64,000 nucleotides of DNA from Pelagicoccus albus. Lineage in GTDB: Bacteria > Verrucomicrobiota > Verrucomicrobiia > Opitutales > Opitutaceae. Shown in pieces: positions 46,046-54,414 of this stretch (its first letter is position 1; each line of letters starts with the position of its first letter). Location: positions 930,001 through 994,000 of the forward strand of contig NZ_JACHVC010000013.1 of assembly GCF_014230145.1 (NCBI RefSeq), read 5' to 3'. The position numbers and the translations under genes were made by a program. The notes beneath the pieces are model-generated. The model was not told the DNA's origin, searched no databases, and saw nothing but the letters and a program-made list of their open reading frames with translations.

Positions 46046-46342
46046 ATGAAACCTCCGAAAAACATTCAGCTCATCGGCAATGAAATCGCCATTCTCTGGG
46101 ATGACGAAAGCGAGACCTACATACAAAGCCCTGTCCTTCGAGCCGCCTCTCCCAGTGCGGAAACCGCCGGAGAGAGAGACATCCTAGGTGTCCTGCACGG
46201 CGGGGAGCACGGTAAGGACTATTCTCAAGTACGCGTCCTGAGCTGGCAGTTCGTAGGCAACTACGCGATCCGCTTCAAATTCTCGGATGGACACGCCACC
46301 GGGCTCTACAGCTTCGATCTTATCAAAAGTCTCGGAGACTGA
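46046..46342 (+). CDS. DUF971 family protein
   Basis: A 98-residue protein consisting only of the DUF971 fold, also found as the N-terminal domain of gamma-butyrobetaine hydroxylases: NEIAILWDDESETYI, an LRAASPSAE-type segment (usually LRxxCPCA; the cysteines are missing here), and GNYAIRFKFSDGHATGLYSFDLI. The frame is open 34 codons upstream, but that part has no similarity. The missing cysteines suggest it is not an iron-sulfur protein of the Mrp-linked type. Its role is unknown. Confidence 0.82.
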   Translation: MKPPKNIQLIGNEIAILWDDESETYIQSPVLRAASPSAETAGERDILGVLHGGEHGKDYSQVRVLSWQFVGNYAIRFKFSDGHATGLYSFDLIKSLGD

Positions 46343-46380
46343 ACGCAATTCTGGCCGCAACTGGTTCCAATTTCACAAAG

Positions 46381-47088
46381 ATGCGGTTCGATAGCATAAA
46401 AGCGGTCACCTTCGACGCCGCCCACACCCTTTACCACCCTTATCCTTCCGTAGGGGCCATTTACCGCGAAGTCATGCAAAGACACGGCTTGGCCTATCCA
46501 GCCGATCAGCTGCAGGAGGGCTTCAAGAGAGCTTTCCGCTGCGTAAGCAAAGATCGCTCGATCCTAGATGGAGAAAGAAGGGAGTGGAGCTACTGGAAAT
46601 CCATCGTTGGTGAATCCATCTCCCATTTCTCCCCACCACCCGAGGACTTCGACGCCCTCTTCGAGGATATTTGGGAAGAATTTTCTCACGGTGATAGATG
46701 GAGAGCCGAGCCAACTGCCGCAGCCACACTGGACGCTTTGAGAAAGCGCGGCTACCAAACCGCCCTCCTCACGAACTGGGACAGTCGCGTACGGCAGGTC
46801 GTCGAGGAAACGGGGTTCTCCGACAAATTCGACGCCTTGTTCATTTCGAGCGAAATCGGATTCGAAAAGCCCGATCCGAAGATTTTTCAGCACTGCCAAA
46901 GGGAGCTCAACCTTGCCCCTCACGAGATTCTCCACGTGGGAGACAGTTTGCAGCACGATATCGAAGGCGCCCGTAATTCGGGCTGGCACGCCCTCAGAAT
47001 ATGCGGGGAGGAAGAAAAAACCTCCTCGGCCTCCAATGTGCCCACGATCAAGGATATCTCGGAGACCCTCAGATTCCTGAGGGTCTGA
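46381..47088 (+). CDS. HAD-superfamily hydrolase (subclass IA, HDHD3-like)
   Basis: A 235-residue HAD protein. Motif I reads VTFDAAHTLYHP: the nucleophile Asp is present, but the Asp two positions later (acid/base in phosphatases) is Ala, as in the HDHD3-like branch. Motif II is LLTNWDSR, motif III lysine in GFEKPDPKIF and motif IV HVGDSLQHDIEGA. A four-helix cap lies at about 20-90. A phosphatase or dehalogenase-like activity is possible; substrate unknown. Confidence 0.85.
   Translation: MRFDSIKAVTFDAAHTLYHPYPSVGAIYREVMQRHGLAYPADQLQEGFKRAFRCVSKDRSILDGERREWSYWKSIVGESISHFSPPPEDFDALFEDIWEEFSHGDRWRAEPTAAATLDALRKRGYQTALLTNWDSRVRQVVEETGFSDKFDALFISSEIGFEKPDPKIFQHCQRELNLAPHEILHVGDSLQHDIEGARNSGWHALRICGEEEKTSSASNVPTIKDISETLRFLRV
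47063..47086. terminator. Stem-loop at the convergent end of the HAD and chemoreceptor genes
   Basis: A perfect 10-bp stem AGACCCTCAG / CTGAGGGTCT with a 4-base loop; its last base is the first base of the HAD stop codon. The chemoreceptor gene ends 24 bases further. No T-run is present, but the position fits a shared transcript end. Confidence 0.5.
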
Positions 47089-47109
47089 AAACGCGAACGA
47101 TAGAGGGCT

Positions 47110-48741
47110 TCAACGCAGGAAAGAGTCGCCCGATTCCCACGAATCTTCCGCAACTGATGCAAAGCGATCCATCCGACCGTGAGCCGCCACCTGAACCGGC
47201 GATCCGGAAGATTCATCAAGATCTCCTGCTCCATCAGCCCTAGCTCGCCCAGCTTGCGCTCCCTCGACGACCTTCTCGATCAGACTGATCACTTCGCCAA
47301 AATCCCGGAAAGACTTATTGAGCTGAGCGGAAGACGCCGCACATTCTTCCGCATGCGCAGCGTTTGCCTGAACCACTTGGTTCATTTGCTCGCTGGCCAA
47401 ATTAACCTCCCGCACTCCACTGGACTGCTCCTTCGAGTACCCTTCGATCTCCGAAAGAATTCCACTGACTTCGGCAGTTTTGCCCCTCATCTCAGCAAAG
47501 GACTCTCTCGCAGATAGCATGACCCGCGTCCCTTGCCCGACTGTCGCAACAGAATTTTCGATCAAACCAGCAGTGTCCCTCGCCGCAGTCGCCGAACGAC
47601 CGGCCAACGAACGCACTTCCTCGGCGACCACCGAAAAACCCGCTCCAGCCTCGCCCGCACGGGCGGCCTCAACCGCCGCATTCAAGGCTAGAATGTTCGT
47701 TTGGAACGCAATTTCATCGATGGTCTTTATGATCGCCTGCATTTCCGCACTGGATTCGGAAATCTGATCCATGGATTGATGCAATTCATCGATACGCTCG
47801 CTGACCTCCCCGATTGAGCGGTTCGCTGCCGTCATCAATGCTATCGCGTCCTCAGCCCGCTCTGCGTTCTTGTCTGATAGGTTCGCGATCTCGCAAACCG
47901 TTGCGGTCGTTTCTTCAATGGAGGCAGCCTGCTCCGACGACCCCGAAGCCAGCGTCTGCGAGGCATTTGCGATTTCGGTCGATGACCCAAGGATGCGACC
48001 GGAATTTTCATGGAGTCGTTTCATGGCGAGCTCCAAAGGCTTAGCCACACTGACTGCGATACGAATCGAAACCGGCAAAACGACGAAAAGAAAAACGGAG
48101 CCGGACACTGCGAAAAAGATAATTCTCTCTTTCAGAAGTTGCTCGTTCAAGACTTCGTTGAAGGCTGCTTGCTGAGTCGCGATGTTATCAATATAAACGC
48201 CCGTTCCGATCCACATTTCAGTACCGGGGATCAACTCGGCATAGGACAGCTTAGGTACGATTCCGACGCCTGGCTTATCGAATTGGTAGAATACAAAGCC
48301 GCCTCCCTCAATGGCTCGATCTTTCAGTTCCTTGATGAAATAAACGCCACCAGGATCCTTGGCTTCAGCTAAGTCCTTCCCTTGTAAATTCTTCTTAGTC
48401 GGTAGCGCTACGACAGTGGTATCCTGATAGATGAAAAAATATCCTGATTCGTCGCTTTCAAAGCGAATGGTATCAATCGCCTCGCGAAGGATCGCGATTT
48501 TCGATTCCGTCGATTCTTCTTTTTCAATCAGTCGAGCGAGCGAAACAGCCATCGAATGAGAAGCGACCTGCAGTTTCTCTTTCTGCATGGACAAGAGGCT
48601 ATCGGCCAAGACCTGGTCTGCGATGGCTTCAGATTTCCTCGTCACACGAGAGGAAAGCAGCGACATTCCAATAAAAAGCAAAGCGACAGCGCCCAAGAGC
48701 ACATGGAGTCGCCTACGAACCGATAGTTTTTCTAGTTTCAT
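47110..48741 (-). CDS. Methyl-accepting chemotaxis protein with single-Cache sensor
   Basis: A 543-residue chemoreceptor. TM1 is at about 12-30, a periplasmic sCache_2-like domain follows (about 35-185, with [27 protein letters not shown] interrupted by its binding loop, and [13 protein letters not shown]), then TM2 (about 200-220) and the signalling domain with tip [22 protein letters not shown] and [13 protein letters not shown]. The frame extends 14 codons upstream; the ATG at 48741 is preferred. sCache_2 receptors often sense small carboxylates, but no ligand can be deduced here. No cheA or cheW lies in the window. Confidence 0.92.
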   Translation of the reverse strand: MKLEKLSVRRRLHVLLGAVALLFIGMSLLSSRVTRKSEAIADQVLADSLLSMQKEKLQVASHSMAVSLARLIEKEESTESKIAILREAIDTIRFESDESGYFFIYQDTTVVALPTKKNLQGKDLAEAKDPGGVYFIKELKDRAIEGGGFVFYQFDKPGVGIVPKLSYAELIPGTEMWIGTGVYIDNIATQQAAFNEVLNEQLLKERIIFFAVSGSVFLFVVLPVSIRIAVSVAKPLELAMKRLHENSGRILGSSTEIANASQTLASGSSEQAASIEETTATVCEIANLSDKNAERAEDAIALMTAANRSIGEVSERIDELHQSMDQISESSAEMQAIIKTIDEIAFQTNILALNAAVEAARAGEAGAGFSVVAEEVRSLAGRSATAARDTAGLIENSVATVGQGTRVMLSARESFAEMRGKTAEVSGILSEIEGYSKEQSSGVREVNLASEQMNQVVQANAAHAEECAASSAQLNKSFRDFGEVISLIEKVVEGAQAGRARADGAGDLDESSGSPVQVAAHGRMDRFASVAEDSWESGDSFLR

Positions 48742-48992
48742 CTTAGAACTATTTAAAGACCGCAAAGCCGGACCGCTTCGCACGCTAAATCCCTTGTGAA
48801 AACGACGTTGGCTTGCGGCCCATAAATCAGCGGCTCCCTTTTACTATTTTTTGGAGATCAATTTCAGACCGCTGATAGCAGTGATTCCCAACTGTGATGA
48901 ATCCACTTTGGTAGCCTTTTAGGCCATTCAGGGCCCCCAACCGTCTTAAGCGCCTTTACAAATGCCCGACCTTCCAATTGATTCCCCGCGTT

Positions 48993-49430
48993 ATGTCACA
49001 AACATGCATCCACGAACGCACCTCGCACGAGGAGATAGAAAACGGCCAGAAGCTGCAGCCCAAATTCGACAGCAATGGCCTCATCCCCTGCATCACCACC
49101 GAGGTTCATACCAACGAGGTGATCATGTTCGCCTGGATGAACGAAGAAGCCCTCAATCATACCATTGAAACCGGCAAAGCCACCTACTACAGCCGCTCAC
49201 GCGGAAAACTATGGGTAAAAGGAGAATCCTCTGGCCAAATCCAATGGGTCAAGGAACTCCGTACCGACTGCGACCAGGATGTCATCCTTATCAAAGCAGA
49301 CATCGGAGAGAACGGGGCCGCCTGCCATACTGGATACAAGTCCTGCTTCTACCGGAAGCTAGACGGCGACAAGCTTGTATTCGACGGAGGAGAGCGGGTA
49401 TTCGATCCAGCCGAAGTTTATAAAAAGTAA
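48993..49430 (+). CDS. hisI: Phosphoribosyl-AMP cyclohydrolase
   Basis: A 145-residue enzyme of histidine synthesis that opens the purine ring of phosphoribosyl-AMP. Family motifs are EVIMFAWMNEEAL, ATYYSRSRGKLWVKGESSG, the metal site DCDQD and the zinc cysteines in CHTGYKSCFYR. The separate HisE domain is absent. The ATG at 48993 fits the family. An intrinsic terminator follows. Confidence 0.94.
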   Translation: MSQTCIHERTSHEEIENGQKLQPKFDSNGLIPCITTEVHTNEVIMFAWMNEEALNHTIETGKATYYSRSRGKLWVKGESSGQIQWVKELRTDCDQDVILIKADIGENGAACHTGYKSCFYRKLDGDKLVFDGGERVFDPAEVYKK

Positions 49431-49441
49431 TCACTCAACCC

Positions 49442-49477
49442 AAGAGGGAGAAGCTCAAAAGCTTCCCCTCTTTTTTT
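49442..49477 (+). terminator. Rho-independent terminator of hisI
   Basis: A stem of about 13 bp with one bulge (AAGAGGGAGAAGCT paired with AGCTTCCCCTCTT) and a short loop is followed by seven T. It lies 11 bases after the hisI stop. Confidence 0.85.
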
Positions 49478-49499
49478 GGCGCTTATCCTTCCAGATTCT

Positions 49500-50393
49500 A
49501 TGCAAATTCCCTTTCCATACTTCACCGGCTGCCCCGCATGGTCGAATCGCAACTGGATCGGGCGCGTGTTCAGAACCGGAACTGAAACCAGCGAACTGTT
49601 GAGGGAATACTCGAGAGTCTTCAACACAGTCGAAGGCAACACTCTCTTCTATGCCCTACCGCCAATGGCAACGGTGGAACGCTGGATGGCTGAAACAGCC
49701 GTGCACTTTCGTTTTGCCCCCAAATTTCCCAAGGTCATCTCACATGAACGTAGACTCCAAGGTGCGGGTGAAGAAAACAAAGCGTTCTTCCGGGTACTCG
49801 AAGCACTTGCGGACGGAAATAAGCTAGGCCTGTCATTTCTTCAACTTCCGCCCTCCTTCAATATCAATCATTTGGATACGCTTAGTGCCTATCTCAAAAG
49901 CTTGCCCAAGAGCTTCAGCTACGCCGTCGAGCCACGGCACATCAGCTGGTACGACAAAGCAGACAACGAGAAGCGGCTGGACGATTTGCTAGAAACCCTA
50001 AACATCGACAAAGCCATATTCGACACCCGTCCCCTTTTTGCATCGGATCCCGACAACAAAGACGAAGAAGAGGCGAGAGAGCGAAAGCCGCAGATGCCGA
50101 TTCGAAAGGTCGGCCTGTCCAACCATCCTGTCATCCGTTTCGTCGGGAAGGACAATCCGAACAAAAACAAAAAATACCTTCGCGAGTGGGCCTCGGTAAT
50201 CAACAAGTGGATACTAGAAGGCAAGAAGCCATATTTCTTTGCCCATTCAGGCGATGACGACTTCGCCCCCTTCGTCGCCCGCCAGTTCAACGAAAAGCTC
50301 AAAAAGATAAACCCGGCGGTTCCGAGCTTAAGTGAGTTCGAGATCGACCGGATCAAACCGGAACAGGAATCAGAGCAGCTCGACCTTTTCTGA
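49500..50393 (+). CDS. DUF72 (YecE-like) protein
   Basis: A 297-residue TIM-barrel-like DUF72 protein: FTGCPAWSNRNWIGRVF at the N-terminus, EYSRVFNTVEGNTLFYALP, FRFAPKFPKVISHERRL and the C-terminal IKPEQESEQLDLF. The usual N-terminal GTSGW motif reads GCPAWS. The molecular function of DUF72 is not established. The ATG at 49500 is preferred over an upstream TTG-type frame extension that would run through the hisI terminator. Confidence 0.85.
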   Translation: MQIPFPYFTGCPAWSNRNWIGRVFRTGTETSELLREYSRVFNTVEGNTLFYALPPMATVERWMAETAVHFRFAPKFPKVISHERRLQGAGEENKAFFRVLEALADGNKLGLSFLQLPPSFNINHLDTLSAYLKSLPKSFSYAVEPRHISWYDKADNEKRLDDLLETLNIDKAIFDTRPLFASDPDNKDEEEARERKPQMPIRKVGLSNHPVIRFVGKDNPNKNKKYLREWASVINKWILEGKKPYFFAHSGDDDFAPFVARQFNEKLKKINPAVPSLSEFEIDRIKPEQESEQLDLF

Positions 50394-50416
50394 GATCGGC
50401 TGCCCAAAGCATGCCT

Positions 50417-51208
50417 CTACTTGTTGCCGCCCGCGAGACCACGTTCGGACGATTCCGCAAAAGCGATGTAAGACTTCGCCTCCTGCGTATCCGCAAAAGA
50501 GCTACTTTTGATGGCTTCGATCGCCTGTTGTCGATTCAGTCCCTGACGATAGAAAGTCCGGAAAATGAATTTGATGGCAGACATTTGTTCAGGCGTATAA
50601 CCGGCCCGCTCTAGGCCAACCTTGTTAAACATGCGGATCTTCGCTGGATTGCCGTCCGCGAGCATGAAAGGCGGAACATCCTGCTCAACCTTGGAACAGC
50701 CGCCGATGAAGCAATGCCGCCCGACGTGGCAGAACTGGTGAATACCCGTACCGCCTCCACCAATCCCGGCGTGATCTTCCACGACTACGTGTCCGGCAAA
50801 GGCCACCCCATTGCTGGCTATAATATTGTTACCCAACTTACAGCAATGACCGACATGTCCGTACGCTAGCAAAAGATTGTCGTTACCGATTTCTGTGAAA
50901 TCGCCATCATTTGTAGCGGCATTTATGGATACGTATTCACGAAAAACGTTACGGTCTCCAATCTTCACTCCCGGATTTCCGCCCTTGAACTTCAAATCCT
51001 GGGTTTGCATGCCGATGCTGGCGAAAGGGAATATCTGGCAATCCTTGCCAATGGATGTGTTGCCCCAGATCGAAGCATGATGCCAAATCTTAGTGCCGGA
51101 ACCGATTTTTGCTTGGGGTCCGATCACAGCATACGCACCTACTTCCACATCAGAAGCCAATTCGGCTTTCGGATCAATGACCGCTGTCGGGTGAATATTT
51201 CCGCTCAT
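50417..51208 (-). CDS. lpxA: UDP-N-acetylglucosamine O-acyltransferase
   Basis: A 263-residue left-handed beta-helix enzyme that starts lipid A synthesis. It has hexapeptide repeats (IHPTAVIDPKAELASDVEVG, VAFAGHVVVEDHAGIGGG) and the catalytic His region LLAYGHVGHCCKLGNN. The C-terminal helical domain is AIEAIKSSSFADTQEAKSYI. It lies 19 bases after lpxC-fabZ, the usual partner order. Confidence 0.95.
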   Translation of the reverse strand: MSGNIHPTAVIDPKAELASDVEVGAYAVIGPQAKIGSGTKIWHHASIWGNTSIGKDCQIFPFASIGMQTQDLKFKGGNPGVKIGDRNVFREYVSINAATNDGDFTEIGNDNLLLAYGHVGHCCKLGNNIIASNGVAFAGHVVVEDHAGIGGGGTGIHQFCHVGRHCFIGGCSKVEQDVPPFMLADGNPAKIRMFNKVGLERAGYTPEQMSAIKFIFRTFYRQGLNRQQAIEAIKSSSFADTQEAKSYIAFAESSERGLAGGNK

Positions 51209-51227
51209 AGATAAAAAAGGTTGTTGG

Positions 51228-52565
51228 TTAGAAGTCCTGGCCTTCGTCGAGAATCATGAATTTCAGCTCGCCTGAAGACGCGACCTCGTCGCCCACATAA
51301 CAGGTAGCTGAAGCAGTCCCGATCTTTCCGCGCATGATCTTAAGTAGCTTGATATCGATGCGGAGCTGATCGCCGGGGATGACTTTTCGACGCCACTTCA
51401 CCTTGTCGACACTCATGAAGACCGCTGTCTTCCCCTCCTGCTTGGTGGCGCGAAGCATAAGAATTCCAGCCGCCTGAGCCATCGCTTCGACCTGCAGAAC
51501 GCCCGGCATAATCGGCTGTCCCGGGTAGTGTCCTTGAAAAAAGGGCTCGTTGATGGAAACGTTCTTGATCGCGGTCAGTTCGTTTTCCCCTCGGAATTCG
51601 ACCACCCTGTCTACCATAAGAAACGGATAGCGATGCGGGAGGGTCTCGATGATGCGGCGGATATCGAGCTCGGTTTCCTCTTCGATTCGGACTTCTTTCG
51701 GCTTCGCCTTGGCGACTTGTGCCCCACCTTTGGCAAGGGCTTCCATTCGCTCCGCCAACTTTGCCGTCAGCTCCGAATTCACAGCGTGCCCAGGGCGAAC
51801 CGCTACGATGTGGGCCTTGAGAGGCTTCCCCAGAAGCAGAACATCTCCAATCACATCCAGAATCTTGTGGCGCACCAATTCGTCGTCGAAACGAAGCGGC
51901 TCTTTGGACATTATCTTGTCATCCTTGAGCACGATCGCGTTTTCCAAGCTTCCCCCTTTGATTTTGCCGAGCTTGAGCAGCTCCTCAATGTCTTCGTAAA
52001 CGGTGAAGGTTCGGGCTGCTGCGATCTGCGTAGCAAACACATCCGGATCGATCTCGATCGAAAGGTGCTGAGTGTGGATGCCACGGTCGTCAGCGGAGGT
52101 GCAAGAGATCTTGAAACCGTCGTAGGGCAAAGCGATGAGCGAAGAATTTCCTTTGCTAACCGAAATGGGCTGATCGAGGACAAAACACTCTCGCTCCGCG
52201 TCCTGCTCTACCGGTTCCCCCTCGAGGATAAGATTAACGAAGCCCTTCGAAGATCCATCGAGGATCGGAGGCTCGGAAGCGTCCATTTCGATTTCCACGT
52301 TGTCGATACCCATCCCGTGCAAAGCGGCCAAGATATGTTCGACGGTGTGGACCTTGGCATGACCAGACGACAAGGTAGTAGCTCTTACCAAATCGGTAAC
52401 TTGGGAAACATGCGGCTTGATAATAGGCTTATCGTGCAAATCGACACGGCGTATGATGATGCCGGAATTCGCTGGGGCAGGCTTAAGGGTAAGCTGTGTT
52501 TTATCGCCAGTATGGAGGGATGCACCTTTGATGGAGACCTCGCGCAGGATCGTGCGTTGCTTCAT
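51228..52565 (-). CDS. lpxC/fabZ: LpxC-FabZ fusion: UDP-3-O-acyl-GlcNAc deacetylase / 3-hydroxyacyl-ACP dehydratase
   Basis: A 445-residue fusion. Residues 1 to about 285 are LpxC, the zinc deacetylase and committed step of lipid A synthesis: zinc-site His77 in [12 protein letters not shown] and the HxxxD zinc motif in [11 protein letters not shown]. About 300-445 is Fab[14 protein letters not shown], catalytic His in [21 protein letters not shown]. Both share the R-3-hydroxyacyl-ACP pool, so fusion may balance lipid A and phospholipid synthesis. Such fusions are known in Bacteroidetes and relatives. A Lys/Glu-rich linker (about 280-300) joins the domains. Confidence 0.95.
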   Translation of the reverse strand: MKQRTILREVSIKGASLHTGDKTQLTLKPAPANSGIIIRRVDLHDKPIIKPHVSQVTDLVRATTLSSGHAKVHTVEHILAALHGMGIDNVEIEMDASEPPILDGSSKGFVNLILEGEPVEQDAERECFVLDQPISVSKGNSSLIALPYDGFKISCTSADDRGIHTQHLSIEIDPDVFATQIAAARTFTVYEDIEELLKLGKIKGGSLENAIVLKDDKIMSKEPLRFDDELVRHKILDVIGDVLLLGKPLKAHIVAVRPGHAVNSELTAKLAERMEALAKGGAQVAKAKPKEVRIEEETELDIRRIIETLPHRYPFLMVDRVVEFRGENELTAIKNVSINEPFFQGHYPGQPIMPGVLQVEAMAQAAGILMLRATKQEGKTAVFMSVDKVKWRRKVIPGDQLRIDIKLLKIMRGKIGTASATCYVGDEVASSGELKFMILDEGQDF

Positions 52566-52680
52566 GGGGTTCGCTTAGTGTCAGCTAACTTCGAATAATT
52601 CAAGGATTTAGACCGGTCGAGGGAGATGTGAAAAACCCGCCCCGTCCAACCAGATCAAGGGAAGAAACAGGATACTCATT

Positions 52681-52719
52681 AAAAAACGAAAAAAGCCAGC
52701 CGCGGAAGCGACTGGCTTT
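52681..52719 (-). terminator. Rho-independent terminator of the thymidine phosphorylase-like gene
   Basis: A hairpin with an 8-bp perfect outer stem (AAAGCCAG / CTGGCTTT) and an inner CGC-GGAA-GCG cap lies 23 bases after the gene on the minus strand. It is followed there by T-runs (A-runs on the plus strand at 52681-52694). Confidence 0.85.
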
Positions 52720-52741
52720 GGAAAAGTTTGGAAGTGGCAGG

Positions 52742-54082
52742 CTACGCAACTCGCTCGACGATGAGCGGTGGCGGAGTCGGACGCTTCGGAGCGAGGCGGT
52801 AGGCAGCCTTGAAGTACTCAAGCGCCTGCTCGAGCTTAGCTTCGTCGTTGTAATGAATCATCATCAACGGTTCGCCTTGCTTGACCTGGGTTCCGACCTT
52901 CTTGATCTCGGACACGCCCACTGCGTAGTCGATGTTTCCATCTTCGCCTGCGCCAGCGCCTAGGAGATGAACACCCTTCGCAATCTGAGCCGCGTTGATG
53001 GTGTGCACGTAGCCACGCTTAGGAGCGGGCAACTTGCGAATGTGCTGAGCCTTCGGGAACTTATCGGGATCATCGATGTAGGAAGTGTCGCCACCTTGAG
53101 CAGCCACTATCTCCTTCAATTTCTCGAGAGCAGTGCCGTCCTCGATGTGACGCTGGACAGTCTGCTTGGCCGAAAGTGTCGATCCAGCAACACCAGCGAG
53201 ACGCACGATTTCCATCCCGAGCTTGAGCACGAGCTCTTGCAAGTCTTCTGGCCCTTCCCCCTTGAGGAGCTGGATGGCTTCCTTCAATTCGAGAGAAGTG
53301 CCAACCGTATCGCCGAGAGGCTGGTTCATGTCGGTTACCAAAGCAACGCAACGACGCTTCATGGAGCGTCCGACGCGAGTCATGCTGCGAGCCAACTGCT
53401 TTGCTTGTTCCAAATCGCGAATAAATGAGCCATTCCCCCACTTGACGTCGATGACGAGGCCTTCTGCCCCTTCAGCCAACTTCTTGGAGAGAACGCTTCC
53501 GGTGATAAGCGGTAAACTTGGAATAGTAGCGGTCTTCTTGCGTAAGTCGTACAACTTGGCATCCGCCGGAGCGAGCTCGGGACTCTGGCGAACCATGGCG
53601 CCACCGATACGCTCGAGTTGCTCGACGAATGGATCGATATCCATGTCTGCCTTGAAACCAGGAACTGCGCTCAATTTGTCCAGAGAGCTGATTGCGAAGT
53701 CCTGATCGATTCCTCCCATCATTGGAATTACGATTCCGGATGCTACTGCGAGAGGAACGAGCACGAGCGAAGTCTTGTCGCCTACTCCTCCAGTCGAATA
53801 TTTGTCTATCTTCGGTTTGGCGATGTGCGAGAGGTCGATCACTTCGCCAGAAAGCATCATTTCTTCAGTGAGTATTGCCGTCTCCTGAGCTGACATGCCT
53901 TGGAAGAATATAGCCATGGCCATGGCGGCCATCTGGAAGTCCGGCATCTCTCCATCCAAGATAGAATCGATTATATACCTGATTTCCTCCTTAGTGAATT
54001 CTTGGCCCTCGCGCTTCTTTTCGATAAGGTACGCGTAGCTCGGCTTGATAAAACGACGGCTGCTTAAGGTTTTTCTAACCAT
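52742..54082 (-). CDS. Thymidine/pyrimidine-nucleoside phosphorylase family protein with altered active-site motifs
   Basis: A 446-residue protein of the thymidine phosphorylase family, all three domains present, similar to Bacillus pyrimidine-nucleoside phosphorylase along its length (STGGVGDK, DLRKKTATI, ITGSVLSKK, LKGEGPEDLQELVLKLG). By comparison with E. coli thymidine phosphorylase, Lys84, Ser86, Ser95, Arg171, Ser186 and Lys190 are kept, but His85 is Tyr (DKYSTGG). The phosphate-binding loop SGRGLGHTGGT (Ser113 to Thr123) reads GGIDQDFAISS, with Phe129 in place of its His. No frameshift is evident. Function in nucleoside salvage is plausible; changed chemistry or substrate is possible. 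Confidence 0.88.
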   Translation of the reverse strand: MVRKTLSSRRFIKPSYAYLIEKKREGQEFTKEEIRYIIDSILDGEMPDFQMAAMAMAIFFQGMSAQETAILTEEMMLSGEVIDLSHIAKPKIDKYSTGGVGDKTSLVLVPLAVASGIVIPMMGGIDQDFAISSLDKLSAVPGFKADMDIDPFVEQLERIGGAMVRQSPELAPADAKLYDLRKKTATIPSLPLITGSVLSKKLAEGAEGLVIDVKWGNGSFIRDLEQAKQLARSMTRVGRSMKRRCVALVTDMNQPLGDTVGTSLELKEAIQLLKGEGPEDLQELVLKLGMEIVRLAGVAGSTLSAKQTVQRHIEDGTALEKLKEIVAAQGGDTSYIDDPDKFPKAQHIRKLPAPKRGYVHTINAAQIAKGVHLLGAGAGEDGNIDYAVGVSEIKKVGTQVKQGEPLMMIHYNDEAKLEQALEYFKAAYRLAPKRPTPPPLIVERVA

Positions 54083-54414
54083 ATGGATTGAACGGGAACG
54101 TATTGTAAGCCGTTTGCGACAACGGCAGTACGAAACCCGCGGACATCTCCGCTAAGAAGGAATCACCTACACCATTGACACTCTTGGACTTACGCGAAAG
54201 CATGGTCTATAGTTTCAGCCCACGCGCCCGCCCAAGCGGCAATTTTGAAGAGCGTATTATGCCACACGTGTCAAGCCCCTAACGGAACCCCTAAATAAAG
54301 GAATGCGCCGAAGGGTTTATAGAGGAAATACTTGCTCAGATTTCACCCTTTCATTCGCTCGGGCGCGATTAGAGGCTTGCCCGCCCGCCCGAGCAGGATT
54401 TTGTAACCGGCTCT
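54083..54414. other. Non-coding stretch between the thymidine phosphorylase-like gene and argS
   Basis: No gene is seen in these 332 bases. A perfect 8-bp inverted repeat, CTCGGGCG (54358-54365) / CGCCCGAG (54386-54393), lies 21 bases before the argS start and may form a leader hairpin. The rest should hold both divergent promoters, but no clear pair of -35/-10 elements stands out. Confidence 0.4.

Noticed and set aside
47063-47086. CRISPR or mobile-element repeat
   Set aside because: A single hairpin at a convergent gene end with no further copies noticed; better explained as a transcript end.
51528-52598. 356-codon plus-strand open frame opposite lpxC-fabZ
   Set aside because: It is antisense to a well-conserved gene over its whole length and shows no domain; it arises from codon bias of the real gene.
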